A stretch of DNA of 61,943 nucleotides from Peptococcaceae bacterium BICA1-8 (GCA_000802045.1 JUEF01000082.1:1-61943), one strand, 5' to 3'; counted from the first letter of the stretch, positions 9,758 to 18,951 are shown. Notes: generated by a model not told the origin, from the sequence alone. Numbers and translations are program-made.

Positions 9758-10229
9758 TTGTTTCTCCTTGTTCTACTGGTGGGCGTACTTGTTTACCTTC
9801 ATCGATTAATTCTAATTGGGTAATCAAAAACCCTTTAAACTGTGCTTTAAACTGCTGTACAGTTTTCTGCAGTTCTTTATATTCACCTTTTAGCTCCACC
9901 ATATCTTCTTTAGCAACAGTGAGAATATCTTCTGCATTTTGCCGAGCATTACGAATAATCAAATCTGCCTCTTTATCTGCATTTTTTTTAACTTCTTCTG
10001 AAGTTTGTTGAGCTAGAATCATAGTGTTATGTAGGGTATCCTCTAAATCTCTATATCTAGCAATACTTTCTTGATAATTATCAGCTTGATCCTTAAGATT
10101 TAGATTTTCTTTGTACAGATTCTCATAGTCCTTTATTATTTCATCCAAAAATTCATCGACTTCATCAGCATCATAACCTCTTAAAGCCTTTTTAAACTCC
10201 TTGTTGTGGATATCCAAAGGTGTAAGCAA
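9735..10229 (-). CDS. divIVA: DivIVA-domain cell division/polarity protein
   Basis: 164-aa DivIVA. The N-terminal lipid-binding domain starts MLTPLDIHNKEFKKALRGYD and includes DADEVDEFLDEI. A long coiled coil follows (roughly residues 35-145, rich in E/K/Q heptads). It recognises curved membrane at poles and septa and recruits partners such as Min proteins or the sporulation machinery. The order ylmH-divIVA matches the Bacillus ylm cluster. The ORF starts just after a heptamer-repeat intergenic spacer. Confidence 0.95.
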   Translation of the reverse strand: MLTPLDIHNKEFKKALRGYDADEVDEFLDEIIKDYENLYKENLNLKDQADNYQESIARYRDLEDTLHNTMILAQQTSEEVKKNADKEADLIIRNARQNAEDILTVAKEDMVELKGEYKELQKTVQQFKAQFKGFLITQLELIDEGKQVRPPVEQGETIVRAEGE

Positions 10230-10248
10230 AGTTTTCCCCTCCTCTTTT

Positions 10249-10332
10249 TAGTGGCTAGTTGCTAGTGACTAGTGGCTAGTAAAAACCGAAATTGGCTAAA
10301 TCTAACAACTAAAAACTAACAACTAACAACTT
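10249..10332. repeat. Heptamer tandem repeats between ylmH and divIVA
   Basis: Four to five units of the type CTAGTGG/CTAGTGA at 10251-10280, then AACTAAC-type units at 10306-10330. This is the same 7-bp periodic style as at 8480, 13401, 19901 and 32301, within an otherwise compact operon. Confidence 0.8.
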
Positions 10333-10334
10333 TT

Positions 10335-11099
10335 TTATTCATACCTAGTGATGGTTACTTTTAAACGGCCTTTACGGGTTTCGCCGCTAGCCTGGGAAAC
10401 TATTATTCTTCCTTTTCCACGAAAGGAAATTACATCATCCTGCTTGCATAAGTGATCTGTGTCAACTACAACCTGCCAATTCACTTTAACCTTACCGGCT
10501 TTAATAAAACTGGTTACCTTTGCTCTAGGGATACCGAAACCATTTGCTACCAAAGTATCCAGCCGTAAAGATGCAAGGGTGGTATTTACAATTTTGCCTG
10601 TGGATTGTAAAGGCTGCAAGCGATTTGGTTTTAGTAGCTGGGCCTCTAAAGAAGCACCTTTAATTACAATGGTACTTAAGAGGATAAATTCAGTGAGTTC
10701 TCGACTAATTACCACTACAAAGCCGTTCTCTACCGGATATAAATCTCCTACCTTTTCCCTTTTAATACCCTGCCCCAAAATAGCTCCTAAAAAATCTCTA
10801 TGGCTTGAGTTAATATGGTCTAATTTACCTGTAAATTCAACCAAGCAAAGCTCAGCCATACTCATTTCCGGTTCTGAATAATCTGGACAGATAACAATCC
10901 TTTGTCTTTCTGCACCATCAACTCCACCATAGGCAGCATAGTTTATACCCGGGATTTTTTTTAGAAATTCAAAAGCACATTTTTTGAGATATGGATCAAC
11001 AAACTCAGTTACCTGTTCGTGGTGTCTCCTAAGAACAATATTCGCCTTATCCTCGACACGGCCTAAAAAGTTTTTTGCTTCAATAGTAAGTTTAAACAC
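10335..11099 (-). CDS. ylmH: YlmH-type S4-domain RNA-binding protein
   Basis: 254-aa YlmH homolog. It has an N-terminal alpha/beta region with YAAYGGVDGAERQR and, after residue 175, an S4 RNA-binding domain (LRLDTLVANGFGIPRAKVTSFIKAGKVKVN). Family members bind RNA and in Bacillus act on stalled ribosomal complexes in quality control. It sits between yggT and divIVA as in Bacillus. Confidence 0.92.
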   Translation of the reverse strand: MFKLTIEAKNFLGRVEDKANIVLRRHHEQVTEFVDPYLKKCAFEFLKKIPGINYAAYGGVDGAERQRIVICPDYSEPEMSMAELCLVEFTGKLDHINSSHRDFLGAILGQGIKREKVGDLYPVENGFVVVISRELTEFILLSTIVIKGASLEAQLLKPNRLQPLQSTGKIVNTTLASLRLDTLVANGFGIPRAKVTSFIKAGKVKVNWQVVVDTDHLCKQDDVISFRGKGRIIVSQASGETRKGRLKVTITRYE

Positions 11100-11111
11100 C
11101 TTTTATAGCCC

Positions 11112-11381
11112 CTAGTATAGCATTCTGCTTAACAAGCTAATTACAACAGATTTTAATAACTGCAAAAGCAAAATTGCTATGATAGGAGAAAAATCTATTG
11201 CCATACCACGCATAGGGACAAATTTGCGCACAGGTCCTAAAACTATTTCTGTAATTTCATAGATAAACCTGAAAATCGGATTATGTGGATCATGCCTAAT
11301 CCACGAAAGTATAACTCTTACTATGACTAACCAATACATCACATCAAAGATTATATCAACAAAATCAATAAGAAAATACAT
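11112..11381 (-). CDS. yggT: YggT family integral membrane protein
   Basis: 89-aa YggT/YlmG protein with two hydrophobic helices (about residues 5-25 and 65-85). Between them is the family motif VRVILSWIRHDPHNPIFRFI, with a conserved EIVLGPVRKFVP. Its role is unclear; relatives affect membrane or nucleoid distribution, and it always travels with proC/sepF. Spacing to ylmH and proC is about 12 nt, so it belongs to the same operon. Confidence 0.92.
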   Translation of the reverse strand: MYFLIDFVDIIFDVMYWLVIVRVILSWIRHDPHNPIFRFIYEITEIVLGPVRKFVPMRGMAIDFSPIIAILLLQLLKSVVISLLSRMLY

Positions 11382-11393
11382 CTAAACACCCCA

Positions 11394-12206
11394 TCATTCA
11401 TCTAAACCCAATTGTTTAGATTTAAGATATGAAGCCTCAACAGCATCCATTACCATAGCTCTTAAGCCTGCTTTTTCTAAAACATTAATAGCTCTTATCG
11501 CCGCTCCCCCTGGTGAAGTAACCATATCCTTTAGCTCACCGGGATGCAGCCCTGTTTTTAATACCATTAACCCTGCTCCTATTACCGTTTGAGCTGCCAG
11601 TATATAAGAAGTCTTTCGGGGTAAACCAACTTGAACTCCCCCATCCGCTAAAGCTTCAATAAATTGATAGACATAAGCAGGACCACTACCGCTCAAACCT
11701 GTTACTGCATCAATTAAGCCTTCATCAATTATTACTGTTTTGCCTACTGATTTGAAAATTTTCTCAGCAATTTGCAAGTGATCATCTGTTGCAAATTTAC
11801 CTTTACTTAAAGCTGTCATGCCTGCCGCTACTAAAGCAGGTGTATTAGGCATAACCCTCACAACAGGAATTTCTCCTAAAAATTGCTCTAGAAAAAAGGT
11901 AGAAATACCCGCAGCAATAGAAATAATTATTTTGTCTTTATCTGTTTTATACTCAAGACTTCCTAATACGTGTTTAAAGTGTTGAGGTTTGATTGCTATA
12001 ATAATTATATCTGCTTTTTCCATAACCTCATTATTATTGGGCGTAGTATCAATCTCAAGCTCAGCATTTATTTGAAGCAACCTATGTTCATTAATATCTG
12101 AGGCGATAATCTCATTTGATTTATAAATTTCTGATCGGGTAACCCCATACATAATGGCTTCCGCCATAGCTCCTGATCCGATAAAACCCAGTTTATACTG
12201 TGACAA
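11394..12206 (-). CDS. proC: Pyrroline-5-carboxylate reductase
   Basis: NAD(P)H-dependent last step of proline synthesis (270 aa). The N-terminal Rossmann motif GFIGSGAMAEAI and the C-terminal dimerisation/active-site region SGSGPAYVYQFIEALADGGV...SPGGAAIRAI are present. Located 3 nt after sepF; proC within the yggS-sepF-yggT cluster is common in Clostridia. Confidence 0.96.
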   Translation of the reverse strand: MSQYKLGFIGSGAMAEAIMYGVTRSEIYKSNEIIASDINEHRLLQINAELEIDTTPNNNEVMEKADIIIIAIKPQHFKHVLGSLEYKTDKDKIIISIAAGISTFFLEQFLGEIPVVRVMPNTPALVAAGMTALSKGKFATDDHLQIAEKIFKSVGKTVIIDEGLIDAVTGLSGSGPAYVYQFIEALADGGVQVGLPRKTSYILAAQTVIGAGLMVLKTGLHPGELKDMVTSPGGAAIRAINVLEKAGLRAMVMDAVEASYLKSKQLGLDE

Positions 12207-12209
12207 GAT

Positions 12210-12677
12210 TTACATATCTCCCTTCTTAGCAAACTTGGAAACCCAGGCAAATACATCTTCCTGATTATCAGGAGATGTTTCTTTATATTCACCACCAATA
12301 TCTACATTTGGAGGAACTACCAGAATAATACCATGACCAATTTTTTGCATGGATCCACCTATAGCATATACTGTTCCGCCAACAAAATCTATTAACCTTT
12401 TACCCAACTCATATTCAGCATTTTCTAGGTTAATAATTACTGCTTTTCTGTTTTTCAAGTTATCCGCAATGCCCTGAGCTTCATTGAAGTCTTCAGGTTC
12501 TATAACGACTACCTTTAAATTATCTTTGGCATGATTATGTATCGCAACCAATTGACCTTTTCTTCTCTTATTTTCGTCGGAATATGGGGATTCTCGGTTC
12601 TGGTCTTCTGACTCTTCATACTCCTCTTCTCGGTCTATAAATCCCATTATATCAAGAAATTTATCAACCATTTTCAT
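12210..12677 (-). CDS. sepF: Cell division protein SepF
   Basis: 155-aa SepF: an N-terminal membrane-binding helix (MVDKFLDIMGFID), an acidic variable linker, then the compact SepF domain (VVVIEPEDFNEAQGIADNL...INLENAE...DFVGGTVYAIGGSMQKI). It anchors and bundles FtsZ at the septum. The first codon could also be the ATG two residues in. It lies between yggS and proC as usual. Confidence 0.95.
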   Translation of the reverse strand: MKMVDKFLDIMGFIDREEEYEESEDQNRESPYSDENKRRKGQLVAIHNHAKDNLKVVVIEPEDFNEAQGIADNLKNRKAVIINLENAEYELGKRLIDFVGGTVYAIGGSMQKIGHGIILVVPPNVDIGGEYKETSPDNQEDVFAWVSKFAKKGDM

Positions 12678-12696
12678 TTATTTATCTCCCCTTTTT

Positions 12697-13383
12697 CTAA
12701 TATCTAGGACCGAAAACAGCACTACCAATCCTAACCATATTTGACCCTTCTTCCACTGCAACCTTATAATCATTAGTCATCCCCATGGAAAGGTAATCCA
12801 TATCCACATCAAAGATTTGTGTCTTTTTAATATCATTAAACAAATTAAACATTTCTTTAAAAATAGGTCGGACTTCTTCTGGAGTATTGACTTCCGGTGC
12901 AATAGTCATTAGCCCTTTAATTTTCACCCAGGGAAGATGGGCGACTTCTCTGATAAACGGTATTACCTCGTGCATCTCTAGACCGTATTTGCTTTCCTCA
13001 CGGGCTGGATTAACCTGTACTAAACATTCCATGGGCTTTTTTTCTAACGTCATCCGCTTATTGATTTCTACTGCTAATGAATAGTTTTCTAAAGAATGAA
13101 TTAATTTCACTTTATCGATAATATACTTGACCTTGTTGCGCTGCAAATGTCCTATTAAATGCCAGCTTACTTCAGGAGGAAGCTGGTCATATTTATCTTT
13201 TAATTCTTGTACCCTGTTTTCGCCTAAAATAAAATGCTCCTCTTTTAAAACTTCATTGATTTCTTCAATCTTCTTGTTTTTTGTCACTACAATAAGCGTA
13301 ACCTTACGCTCTGGGTTAGGACTTTTTAGTAGGGAAGCATCGATCTCAGTTTTAATATTTCTCAGATTAGCGACAATATCCAA
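12697..13383 (-). CDS. yggS: YggS-family PLP homeostasis protein
   Basis: 228-aa single-domain PLP-binding barrel (YggS/YlmE/PROSC). The N-terminal LIVVTKNKKIEEI holds the Schiff-base lysine. HLIGHLQRNKVKYI, GLMTIAP and the C-terminal SMGMTNDYKVAVEEGSNMVR are family signatures. It is non-catalytic and handles free pyridoxal phosphate and amino/keto-acid balance. First gene of the sepF-proC-yggT run; a repeat-rich gap separates it from the membrane-fusion-like gene upstream. Confidence 0.95.
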   Translation of the reverse strand: MDIVANLRNIKTEIDASLLKSPNPERKVTLIVVTKNKKIEEINEVLKEEHFILGENRVQELKDKYDQLPPEVSWHLIGHLQRNKVKYIIDKVKLIHSLENYSLAVEINKRMTLEKKPMECLVQVNPAREESKYGLEMHEVIPFIREVAHLPWVKIKGLMTIAPEVNTPEEVRPIFKEMFNLFNDIKKTQIFDVDMDYLSMGMTNDYKVAVEEGSNMVRIGSAVFGPRY

Positions 13384-13400
13384 TATAATACCCCCATAGA

Positions 13401-13441
13401 ATAGTGACTGGTGACTGGTGACTGGTGACTGGTGACTGGTT
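13401..13441. repeat. GTGACTG heptamer tandem array
   Basis: Four to five perfect 7-bp units GTGACTG just upstream of yggS, followed by degenerate relatives (GTGACCAGTG, CAGTGCCCAGTGTCCAG) to about 13492. The same unit recurs at 19901-19930. Confidence 0.9.
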
Positions 13442-13519
13442 TGGTTAACTTTTCGGGTTTCGTGACCAGTGTTTCAGTGCCCAGTGTCCAGAAAAAGTAT
13501 TTTAATCGACCCGAAAGAG

Positions 13520-13610
13520 CACTCAAATCTAGCGCAGCGAAATCTTAATCTCAATTCTTCCTTTATCCTCAACCTTAACCTTAGTTATTATTATCTCGCC
13601 CACTCGCACA
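13520..13610. repeat. AACCTTAACCTTAG dispersed repeat
   Basis: Copy of an intergenic family with the words TCTAGCGCAGCGAAATCTTAATCTC...CCTCAACCTTAACCTTAG. Fuller copies are at 21282-21448, 21770-21866 and 22705-22885. It overlaps no gene. Confidence 0.75.
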
Positions 13611-13623
13611 CTATTAGACTATT

Positions 13624-14595
13624 TCAATTGATATGCTGGCCTTCTTTAACTAAACCGGGATTTAAAATCACTTCAGTAAATTGCTCTAGTCCTTCAATTA
13701 ATATGTTATCGCCATCTTCAGAAATTATTTCCACGGGTTGCCAAAAAACAAAACCTTTTCTTAACCAGTATACCCCTGTTTCATCATTATTGTTAATAAC
13801 AAGTACTTTTTTCGGTAAAATAATGCCTGTCCTTTTTTCTATAATTAGTTCAACCTTTTGCGTTCGTTTGTTTAAGAGACTATACCAGACTTCCGGCAGC
13901 TTCACAAGAACCTGGGCGTTATTGGCAATACCTTTTAAATCAATAATTACTGACTTTACTTCATTATTTATTTCAGGGAAAAATAGATTTAATTCTTGGC
14001 CTTCCTGTAATGGCTCTTCAAAAGTGTCCAGAGGAAACTCTAGATAAATCTGTAATCCCTCTAAATTATTTACAATCTTGCAGAACCTTTTCCCTTTTTC
14101 TACCACATCTGCCTTGTTGTTGTCAATGATGTCTGCTTTAAGATCCTCTATTTTTTCCATATCTAAAGACTCCAGTAAATTTGGCCAGAAAATTGTCTCC
14201 AAACCATCTGTAACATAAGTGACTACACCAGCCATTGGTGCATTAACTGTAATTGGCTCCCCTAACTCTAGAGCTGTTCCGGCAGTACCCTCCACCACAA
14301 AAAGAGGCATATCCAGGCCTACCCGTTCTCCCGTATTAACCTTACTAATTATGCGCCCTGTTACTGGTGAACTTACAGTTACTTCATCCCTAATAATATA
14401 TCCCATAGTCGGGTATTTCTTTTCTATAACACTTTCTACTATAATTTGGGTATCTACAAGATGTCCTATTATAAAACCAAACAAGCTGCTGCCAACAAAC
14501 CATATTATAACAAAAAAAAAGATTACCCGATAAATTAGAAAAATCCTTTCCCTACGTTTTCTACTATTACCTTTTAACGTTCTTGTTTCTTCCAT
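13624..14595 (-). CDS. HlyD-like membrane-fusion/biotinyl-lipoyl-like protein
   Basis: About 323 aa, with one N-terminal membrane helix (LIYRVIFFFVIIWFVGSSLFGFIIG) after a basic cytoplasmic head. An extracellular portion follows with two lipoyl-like half motifs (SPVTGRIISKVNTGERV and NAPMAGVVTYVTDG), as in HlyD/membrane-fusion proteins. No ABC or RND partner is adjacent, so an export role is not shown. The start at 14595 has AGGGTG upstream; an in-frame GTG at 14604 overlaps it. Its position just upstream of yggS suggests a role tied to the envelope/division cluster. Function is inferred only at fold level. Confidence 0.75.
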   Translation of the reverse strand: MEETRTLKGNSRKRRERIFLIYRVIFFFVIIWFVGSSLFGFIIGHLVDTQIIVESVIEKKYPTMGYIIRDEVTVSSPVTGRIISKVNTGERVGLDMPLFVVEGTAGTALELGEPITVNAPMAGVVTYVTDGLETIFWPNLLESLDMEKIEDLKADIIDNNKADVVEKGKRFCKIVNNLEGLQIYLEFPLDTFEEPLQEGQELNLFFPEINNEVKSVIIDLKGIANNAQVLVKLPEVWYSLLNKRTQKVELIIEKRTGIILPKKVLVINNNDETGVYWLRKGFVFWQPVEIISEDGDNILIEGLEQFTEVILNPGLVKEGQHIN

Positions 14596-14732
14596 TATTT
14601 TCACACCCTGGTCATACTAGGCTTTCCTTCCTATTTTTTTCGACAAAAGTCATAGAAAATCCTTCTTAAAAAATCGCGTTGCTCTATTTTTACGCTAATC
14701 CGTTATTTCGTGGGCGAGTGAGCGCGAAAAAA

Positions 14733-14793
14733 GATTGCTTAGCTACCGACGTAATGACAACATTGTGCTGTCATTACGTCGAACTAAGCAATC
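14733..14793. repeat. 61-bp imperfect palindrome
   Basis: Long inverted repeat: left arm GATTGCTTAG..GACGTAATGACA, right arm TGTCATTACGTC..CTAAGCAATC, with a short central loop. It resembles the widespread palindromic element with GTCATTGCGAGG...AAGCAATC ends in other Clostridia, but is diverged. It lies downstream of idh and could also serve as its terminator hairpin. Confidence 0.8.
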
Positions 14794-14811
14794 CCACACT
14801 GCTTACTTACG

Positions 14812-14868
14812 GACGCCCATTGGGCGCCCCTACTTGATAAGTGACAGACGCCCACTGGGCGCCCCTAC
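14812..14868. repeat. Two CGCCCA..TGGGCGCCCCTAC elements
   Basis: Two near-identical 22-bp copies at 14812-14833 and 14847-14868, both ending in CCCCTAC. A related copy lies at 37166-37187. The second copy lies inside the idh reading frame and the first overlaps the idh stop codon, so the repeat encodes the last residues of that protein. Confidence 0.9.
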
Positions 14869-15873
14869 TGTGTTCTCTTTTATATATTCGCATAAATCTC
14901 GAGTCAGAGAAGTAGTTGTTCCTTTACCTCCCAAATCAGGAGTCAGTCTTTCTTTATGATTTAATATCCAGTTGATGGCCCTTTCAATATCCTCTGCAGC
15001 TTGGACTTCGCCAATATGATTAAGCATCAATATTGCCGAATTTAATAAGGCTAAGGGATTAGCCATGTTTTTCCCTGCAATATCTAAAGCACTACCATGT
15101 ACTGCTTCAAACACAGCATAACTATCCCCTAGGTTAGCACCGGGGACTAATCCTAATCCCCCTACCAGCCCTGCACACAAATCGGAAACAATGTCACCAT
15201 AGAAATTAGGCAAGACAAGAACATCGAATTTCTCAGGCCGCTGAACCAACTGCATACAAAGATTATCAATAATCATTTCCTCATATTCAATATCAGGAAA
15301 CTGTTCTCTTACTTCTCGGATACTTTCAAGAAACAAGCCATCAGAAATTTTTAGTATATTTGCTTTATGGACAGCTGTCACCTTTTTTCTGCCCATCTTT
15401 TGCGCATAGGAGAAGGCAAAATAACCTATTTTCTTGGATGCATCTTTTGTAATTAATTTTATGGCCTCCGCTCTACCAGCATCTACTTTACGTTCAATAC
15501 CAGCATAAAGGTCTTCGGTATTTTCTCTTACTACTATCAAGTCTACATTTTTAAAGGGTGTTACGATTCCTGGCAGGTTTTTGATAGGTCTCAAATTAGC
15601 ATATAAACCAAGCTCTTTACGCAATGCCACATTTACACTGCGAAACCCAGTACCTATAGGGGTTGTCACCGGACCTTTTAAGGCAACTTTATTTTTAAAA
15701 ACCGATTGGATAACTTCGTCAGGCAGTGGATTTCCACTTGAACGAAAAGTTTTATCACCGGCATCCTGAATATCCCAATTAATTTTTACACCAGTACTTT
15801 CAATTATCTCCTTTACGGCAAAGGCAACCTCTGGGCCAATACCATCGCCCGGTATCAATGTTATGTTATGCAT
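14830..15873 (-). CDS. NAD(P)-isocitrate dehydrogenase family protein (Idh)
   Basis: 347-aa beta-decarboxylating dehydrogenase of the IDH/IPMDH family. It has ITLIPGDGIGPEV at the N-terminus, VVRENTEDLYAG with the substrate-phosphate loop, and NFYGDIVSDLCAGLVGGLGL with the metal aspartates. The NTEDLYAG signature favours isocitrate over isopropylmalate, and the aconitase gene 1 nt upstream supports that. Expected reaction: isocitrate to 2-oxoglutarate, feeding glutamate. The C-terminal VGAPSGRLSLIK is encoded by an intergenic repeat and is unlikely to be ancestral. Operon iclR-nifV-acn-idh. Confidence 0.88.
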   Translation of the reverse strand: MHNITLIPGDGIGPEVAFAVKEIIESTGVKINWDIQDAGDKTFRSSGNPLPDEVIQSVFKNKVALKGPVTTPIGTGFRSVNVALRKELGLYANLRPIKNLPGIVTPFKNVDLIVVRENTEDLYAGIERKVDAGRAEAIKLITKDASKKIGYFAFSYAQKMGRKKVTAVHKANILKISDGLFLESIREVREQFPDIEYEEMIIDNLCMQLVQRPEKFDVLVLPNFYGDIVSDLCAGLVGGLGLVPGANLGDSYAVFEAVHGSALDIAGKNMANPLALLNSAILMLNHIGEVQAAEDIERAINWILNHKERLTPDLGGKGTTTSLTRDLCEYIKENTVGAPSGRLSLIK

Positions 15874-15874
15874 A

Positions 15875-17806
15875 TTAATCCTCCTTGCGGCTTTTTGTAT
15901 AGTTTAAAAGACCACCGGCTATAAGAAGATTTACTTGATTTCTTGTGAAATCAGCCCGTACTCTAATTAAATTGTCGTTTTCCAACCTAAGAGTCCAATT
16001 TTTATTTTCAAGCTTTAGGTTAGTAATTATTTCACCTAGCACAAAGTCGCTTCCTTGTGCTATCTTTTCATAACCATCAATATTTTCGAAAGTCAAAGGA
16101 ATAACACCCATATTAATAAGGTTATCGAAGTGAATTCGAGCAAAGGATTTAGCCAGAACTGCTCTAACCCCAAGAAAACGTGGTATAAGGGCTGCATGCT
16201 CTCTGCTAGAACCCTGTCCGTAATTTTCTCCGGCCACAATTATCCCATTTTTTAAACTTTTAGCTCTAGCAGAAAAATCTTTATCTAACCCTGAAAAACA
16301 GTAATTAGCAAGATAAGGAATATTTGATCTATAGGGTAAAAGCTGAGCTGTTGATGGCATAATATCATCAGTGTTAATATTATCGCCAACCTTTAATAGT
16401 ACAATTCCGCTAATATCTTCCTCCATTTTTTCATTAATTGCCAGAGGGATAATATTTGGTCCCCTAATTACTTCTATATCCTTAGTGTCTTCAGGTGGAA
16501 CTAGTACCAGATTATCATTTATGGTAAATTTTTCTGGCATAGCAACATGGATAGCTTCTCCCCATGTTCTCGGATCTGTTATAAATCCTTGAAGTGCTGA
16601 TACAGCAGCCGTTTCTGGACTTACTAAAAATACTTTAGCATCAGCTGTTCCACTACGACCGCTAAAGTTGCGATTATTTGTCCTCAAAGAAATACCACCT
16701 GTTTCCGGAGCTTGTCCCATACCGATACACGGTCCACAGGCACTTTCTAATATCCTAGCCCCAGCATTAACCATGTCCAAAAGCCCGCCGTTTTCAGCCA
16801 GCATGGTCAAAACCTGTTTAGAGCCGGGAGCAATAGCTAAGCTAACATCAGGATGAACTGTCTTGCCCCGTAAAATATATGCTACCTTCATTAAATCCTG
16901 GAAGGAACTATTGGTACAACTACCGATAATAACCTGATTTATAGGCATCCCTGATATTTCACTTACCTTTACAACATTATCAGGACTATGGGGTTGGGCG
17001 ATTAATGGCTCTAATTTATCAAGTTCAATTATTACCTCTTCATCATAATAGGCACCAGAATCAGCTGTTATTTCTCGCCAGCAATCCTCCCTATCTTGGG
17101 CCTTTAAAAACTTTTTTGTTTCTAAATCACTTGGGAAAATTGAAGTAGTAGATCCTAGCTCTGCGCCCATATTAGTAATCGTTGCTCTTTCAGGTACTGA
17201 AAGTCCTAAAATACCATCACCAGAATACTCGATTATCTTACCACGCCCACCTTTTACTGTTAATCGCTTTAATAATTCCAGGATAATATCTTTAGCACTA
17301 ACCCAAGGCGATAAAGAGCCAGTAAGCTTAACATTACAGATTTTAGGCTTATTCAAATAATACGGTTTGCCCGCCATGCTTACAGCAACATTTAAGCCAC
17401 CAGCACCGATAGCCAACATTCCTAATCCACCCGCTGTAGGAGTGTGAGAGTCTGACCCCAATAAAGTTGCACCAGGAACAGCAAACCTTTCTAAAAAAAC
17501 CTGATGACAAATTCCATTTCCAGGCTTAGAAAAGTAAATCCCATGTTTGGCGGCAACTGTCTGCAAATAACGGTGGTCATCGGCATTTTCATAACCGGCT
17601 TGTAAAGTATTATGGTCGACAAAGGCTACTGATAATTTGGTTTTTACCTTAGGAATACCAAGAGCTTCCCATTGTAAATAGGTAAGAGTGCCCGTAGAGT
17701 CCTGAGTCAAAGTGTAATCAATTTTTAGTGCTAAATCATTAGCCGGGTCCTGATCATCTATGAAACGATGTGCGTCAATAATCTTTTCTACAACATTTTT
17801 TGCCAT
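15875..17806 (-). CDS. Aconitate hydratase (mitochondrial/AcnA-related, 643 aa)
   Basis: [4Fe-4S] aconitase of the shorter ~640-aa type found in Clostridia. Cluster ligands are visible in GSCTNSS and ACGPCIGMGQ. An N-terminal large domain (VDHNTLQ, LLGSDSHTPTAGG) and a C-terminal swivel domain (GENYGQGSSREHAALIPRFLG) are both present. It interconverts citrate and isocitrate, or acts on homologous tricarboxylates. It shares one base with the stop of the upstream homocitrate-synthase-family gene and is followed 1 nt later by idh. Confidence 0.93.
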   Translation of the reverse strand: MAKNVVEKIIDAHRFIDDQDPANDLALKIDYTLTQDSTGTLTYLQWEALGIPKVKTKLSVAFVDHNTLQAGYENADDHRYLQTVAAKHGIYFSKPGNGICHQVFLERFAVPGATLLGSDSHTPTAGGLGMLAIGAGGLNVAVSMAGKPYYLNKPKICNVKLTGSLSPWVSAKDIILELLKRLTVKGGRGKIIEYSGDGILGLSVPERATITNMGAELGSTTSIFPSDLETKKFLKAQDREDCWREITADSGAYYDEEVIIELDKLEPLIAQPHSPDNVVKVSEISGMPINQVIIGSCTNSSFQDLMKVAYILRGKTVHPDVSLAIAPGSKQVLTMLAENGGLLDMVNAGARILESACGPCIGMGQAPETGGISLRTNNRNFSGRSGTADAKVFLVSPETAAVSALQGFITDPRTWGEAIHVAMPEKFTINDNLVLVPPEDTKDIEVIRGPNIIPLAINEKMEEDISGIVLLKVGDNINTDDIMPSTAQLLPYRSNIPYLANYCFSGLDKDFSARAKSLKNGIIVAGENYGQGSSREHAALIPRFLGVRAVLAKSFARIHFDNLINMGVIPLTFENIDGYEKIAQGSDFVLGEIITNLKLENKNWTLRLENDNLIRVRADFTRNQVNLLIAGGLLNYTKSRKED

Positions 17807-18951
17807 TATTTAATCTCCCCTCGAAGTTTTTGCTCTAAATATTCCTCGTACATATAAACAAGCTCTTTATCAAATAAAGTTCTTTTTAAAGATATTGCGG
17901 CACTTCTTACTTTTTCTAAAAGGTCTTGAGCTTCCTGATCTGATATCTCTGTACCGTATTCTCTAAACTTCTGTTTAATAGAAGCAGATCCTGAGTGTTT
18001 TCCGATAATAATTTGTCTTTCTAGGCCAATTTCTTTGGGATCAAGCACTTCATAGGTGAGTGGGTTTTTTAAAGCACCATCAACATGGATACCGGACTCA
18101 TGGGCAAACATATTAGTTCCTACTATTGCTTTCCAAACAGGTAGTTCTCGATTTGAGGCCTGAGAAACATATCTGGAGAGCTCTAAGAAATGTGATGTAT
18201 CTAGACTAACTTCATATTCCAAGAGATGCTTCAAGGTCATACCCACTTCTTCTAAAGCAGCGTTTCCAGCTCTTTCTCCCAAACCGTTAACAGTAACACC
18301 CACATGAGTTGCCCCTGCCATTATCCCTGATATGGCATTGGCAGTTGCCATCCCGAAATCATCATGGGTATGCATTTCAATATCAATATCAATTTCTTCC
18401 CTTAATGCTTTTATTCTTTCAAAGGTACTAATTGGATTTAAAATACCCACTGTATCACAATAGCGAAGCCTATTGGCACCAGCCTTTTTAGCTGCCTGGG
18501 CAAATTCACAAAGAAAGCCAAAATCAGTCCGTGATGCATCCTCAGCATTTACAGATACATAGAGACCAAAGCTCTTAGCATAATCCGCTGCAGCAATCAT
18601 ATCATACAAAACCTTTTCTCTACTAGATTTTAATTTATTAATGATATGGATGTCTGACGTTGAGATAGAAATAGCTACTGCATCAACTCCACATTTTATG
18701 GATTCTTTAACATCTCTGATAACTGCCCTATTCCAGGCCATAATACTTGCATTTAAGTGGGCTCCGGCTATTTCCTGGATTGCTTCCTGCTCCTCTCCCC
18801 CCATTACTGGTATACCCACTTCTAATTGATCTACTCCCAATTTATCCAGCATCCTGGCAATTTGGATTTTCTCCCTCTTAGCAAAAACGACACCGGCTGT
18901 TTGTTCTCCATCTCTTAATGTAGTATCTACAAAAATAACTTTTTTCTTCAT
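17806..18951 (-). CDS. Homocitrate synthase (NifV)/Re-citrate synthase family enzyme
   Basis: 381-aa DRE-TIM metallolyase. Motifs: VDTTLRDGEQTAGVVF (catalytic/metal), EMHTHDDFGMATAN (metal HxH), VNGLGERAGNAALEEV, and the C-terminal GKHSGSASI. It condenses acetyl-CoA with an alpha-keto acid. NifV-type homocitrate synthase is the sequence assignment, but placement directly before aconitase and isocitrate dehydrogenase, with no nif or lysine genes, makes a Re-citrate synthase role (oxaloacetate as acceptor) a serious alternative. The ATG at 18951 is chosen because AAAGG lies 8 nt upstream. 60-70% similar by eye to the gene at 20052. Confidence 0.87.
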   Translation of the reverse strand: MKKKVIFVDTTLRDGEQTAGVVFAKREKIQIARMLDKLGVDQLEVGIPVMGGEEQEAIQEIAGAHLNASIMAWNRAVIRDVKESIKCGVDAVAISISTSDIHIINKLKSSREKVLYDMIAAADYAKSFGLYVSVNAEDASRTDFGFLCEFAQAAKKAGANRLRYCDTVGILNPISTFERIKALREEIDIDIEMHTHDDFGMATANAISGIMAGATHVGVTVNGLGERAGNAALEEVGMTLKHLLEYEVSLDTSHFLELSRYVSQASNRELPVWKAIVGTNMFAHESGIHVDGALKNPLTYEVLDPKEIGLERQIIIGKHSGSASIKQKFREYGTEISDQEAQDLLEKVRSAAISLKRTLFDKELVYMYEEYLEQKLRGEIK

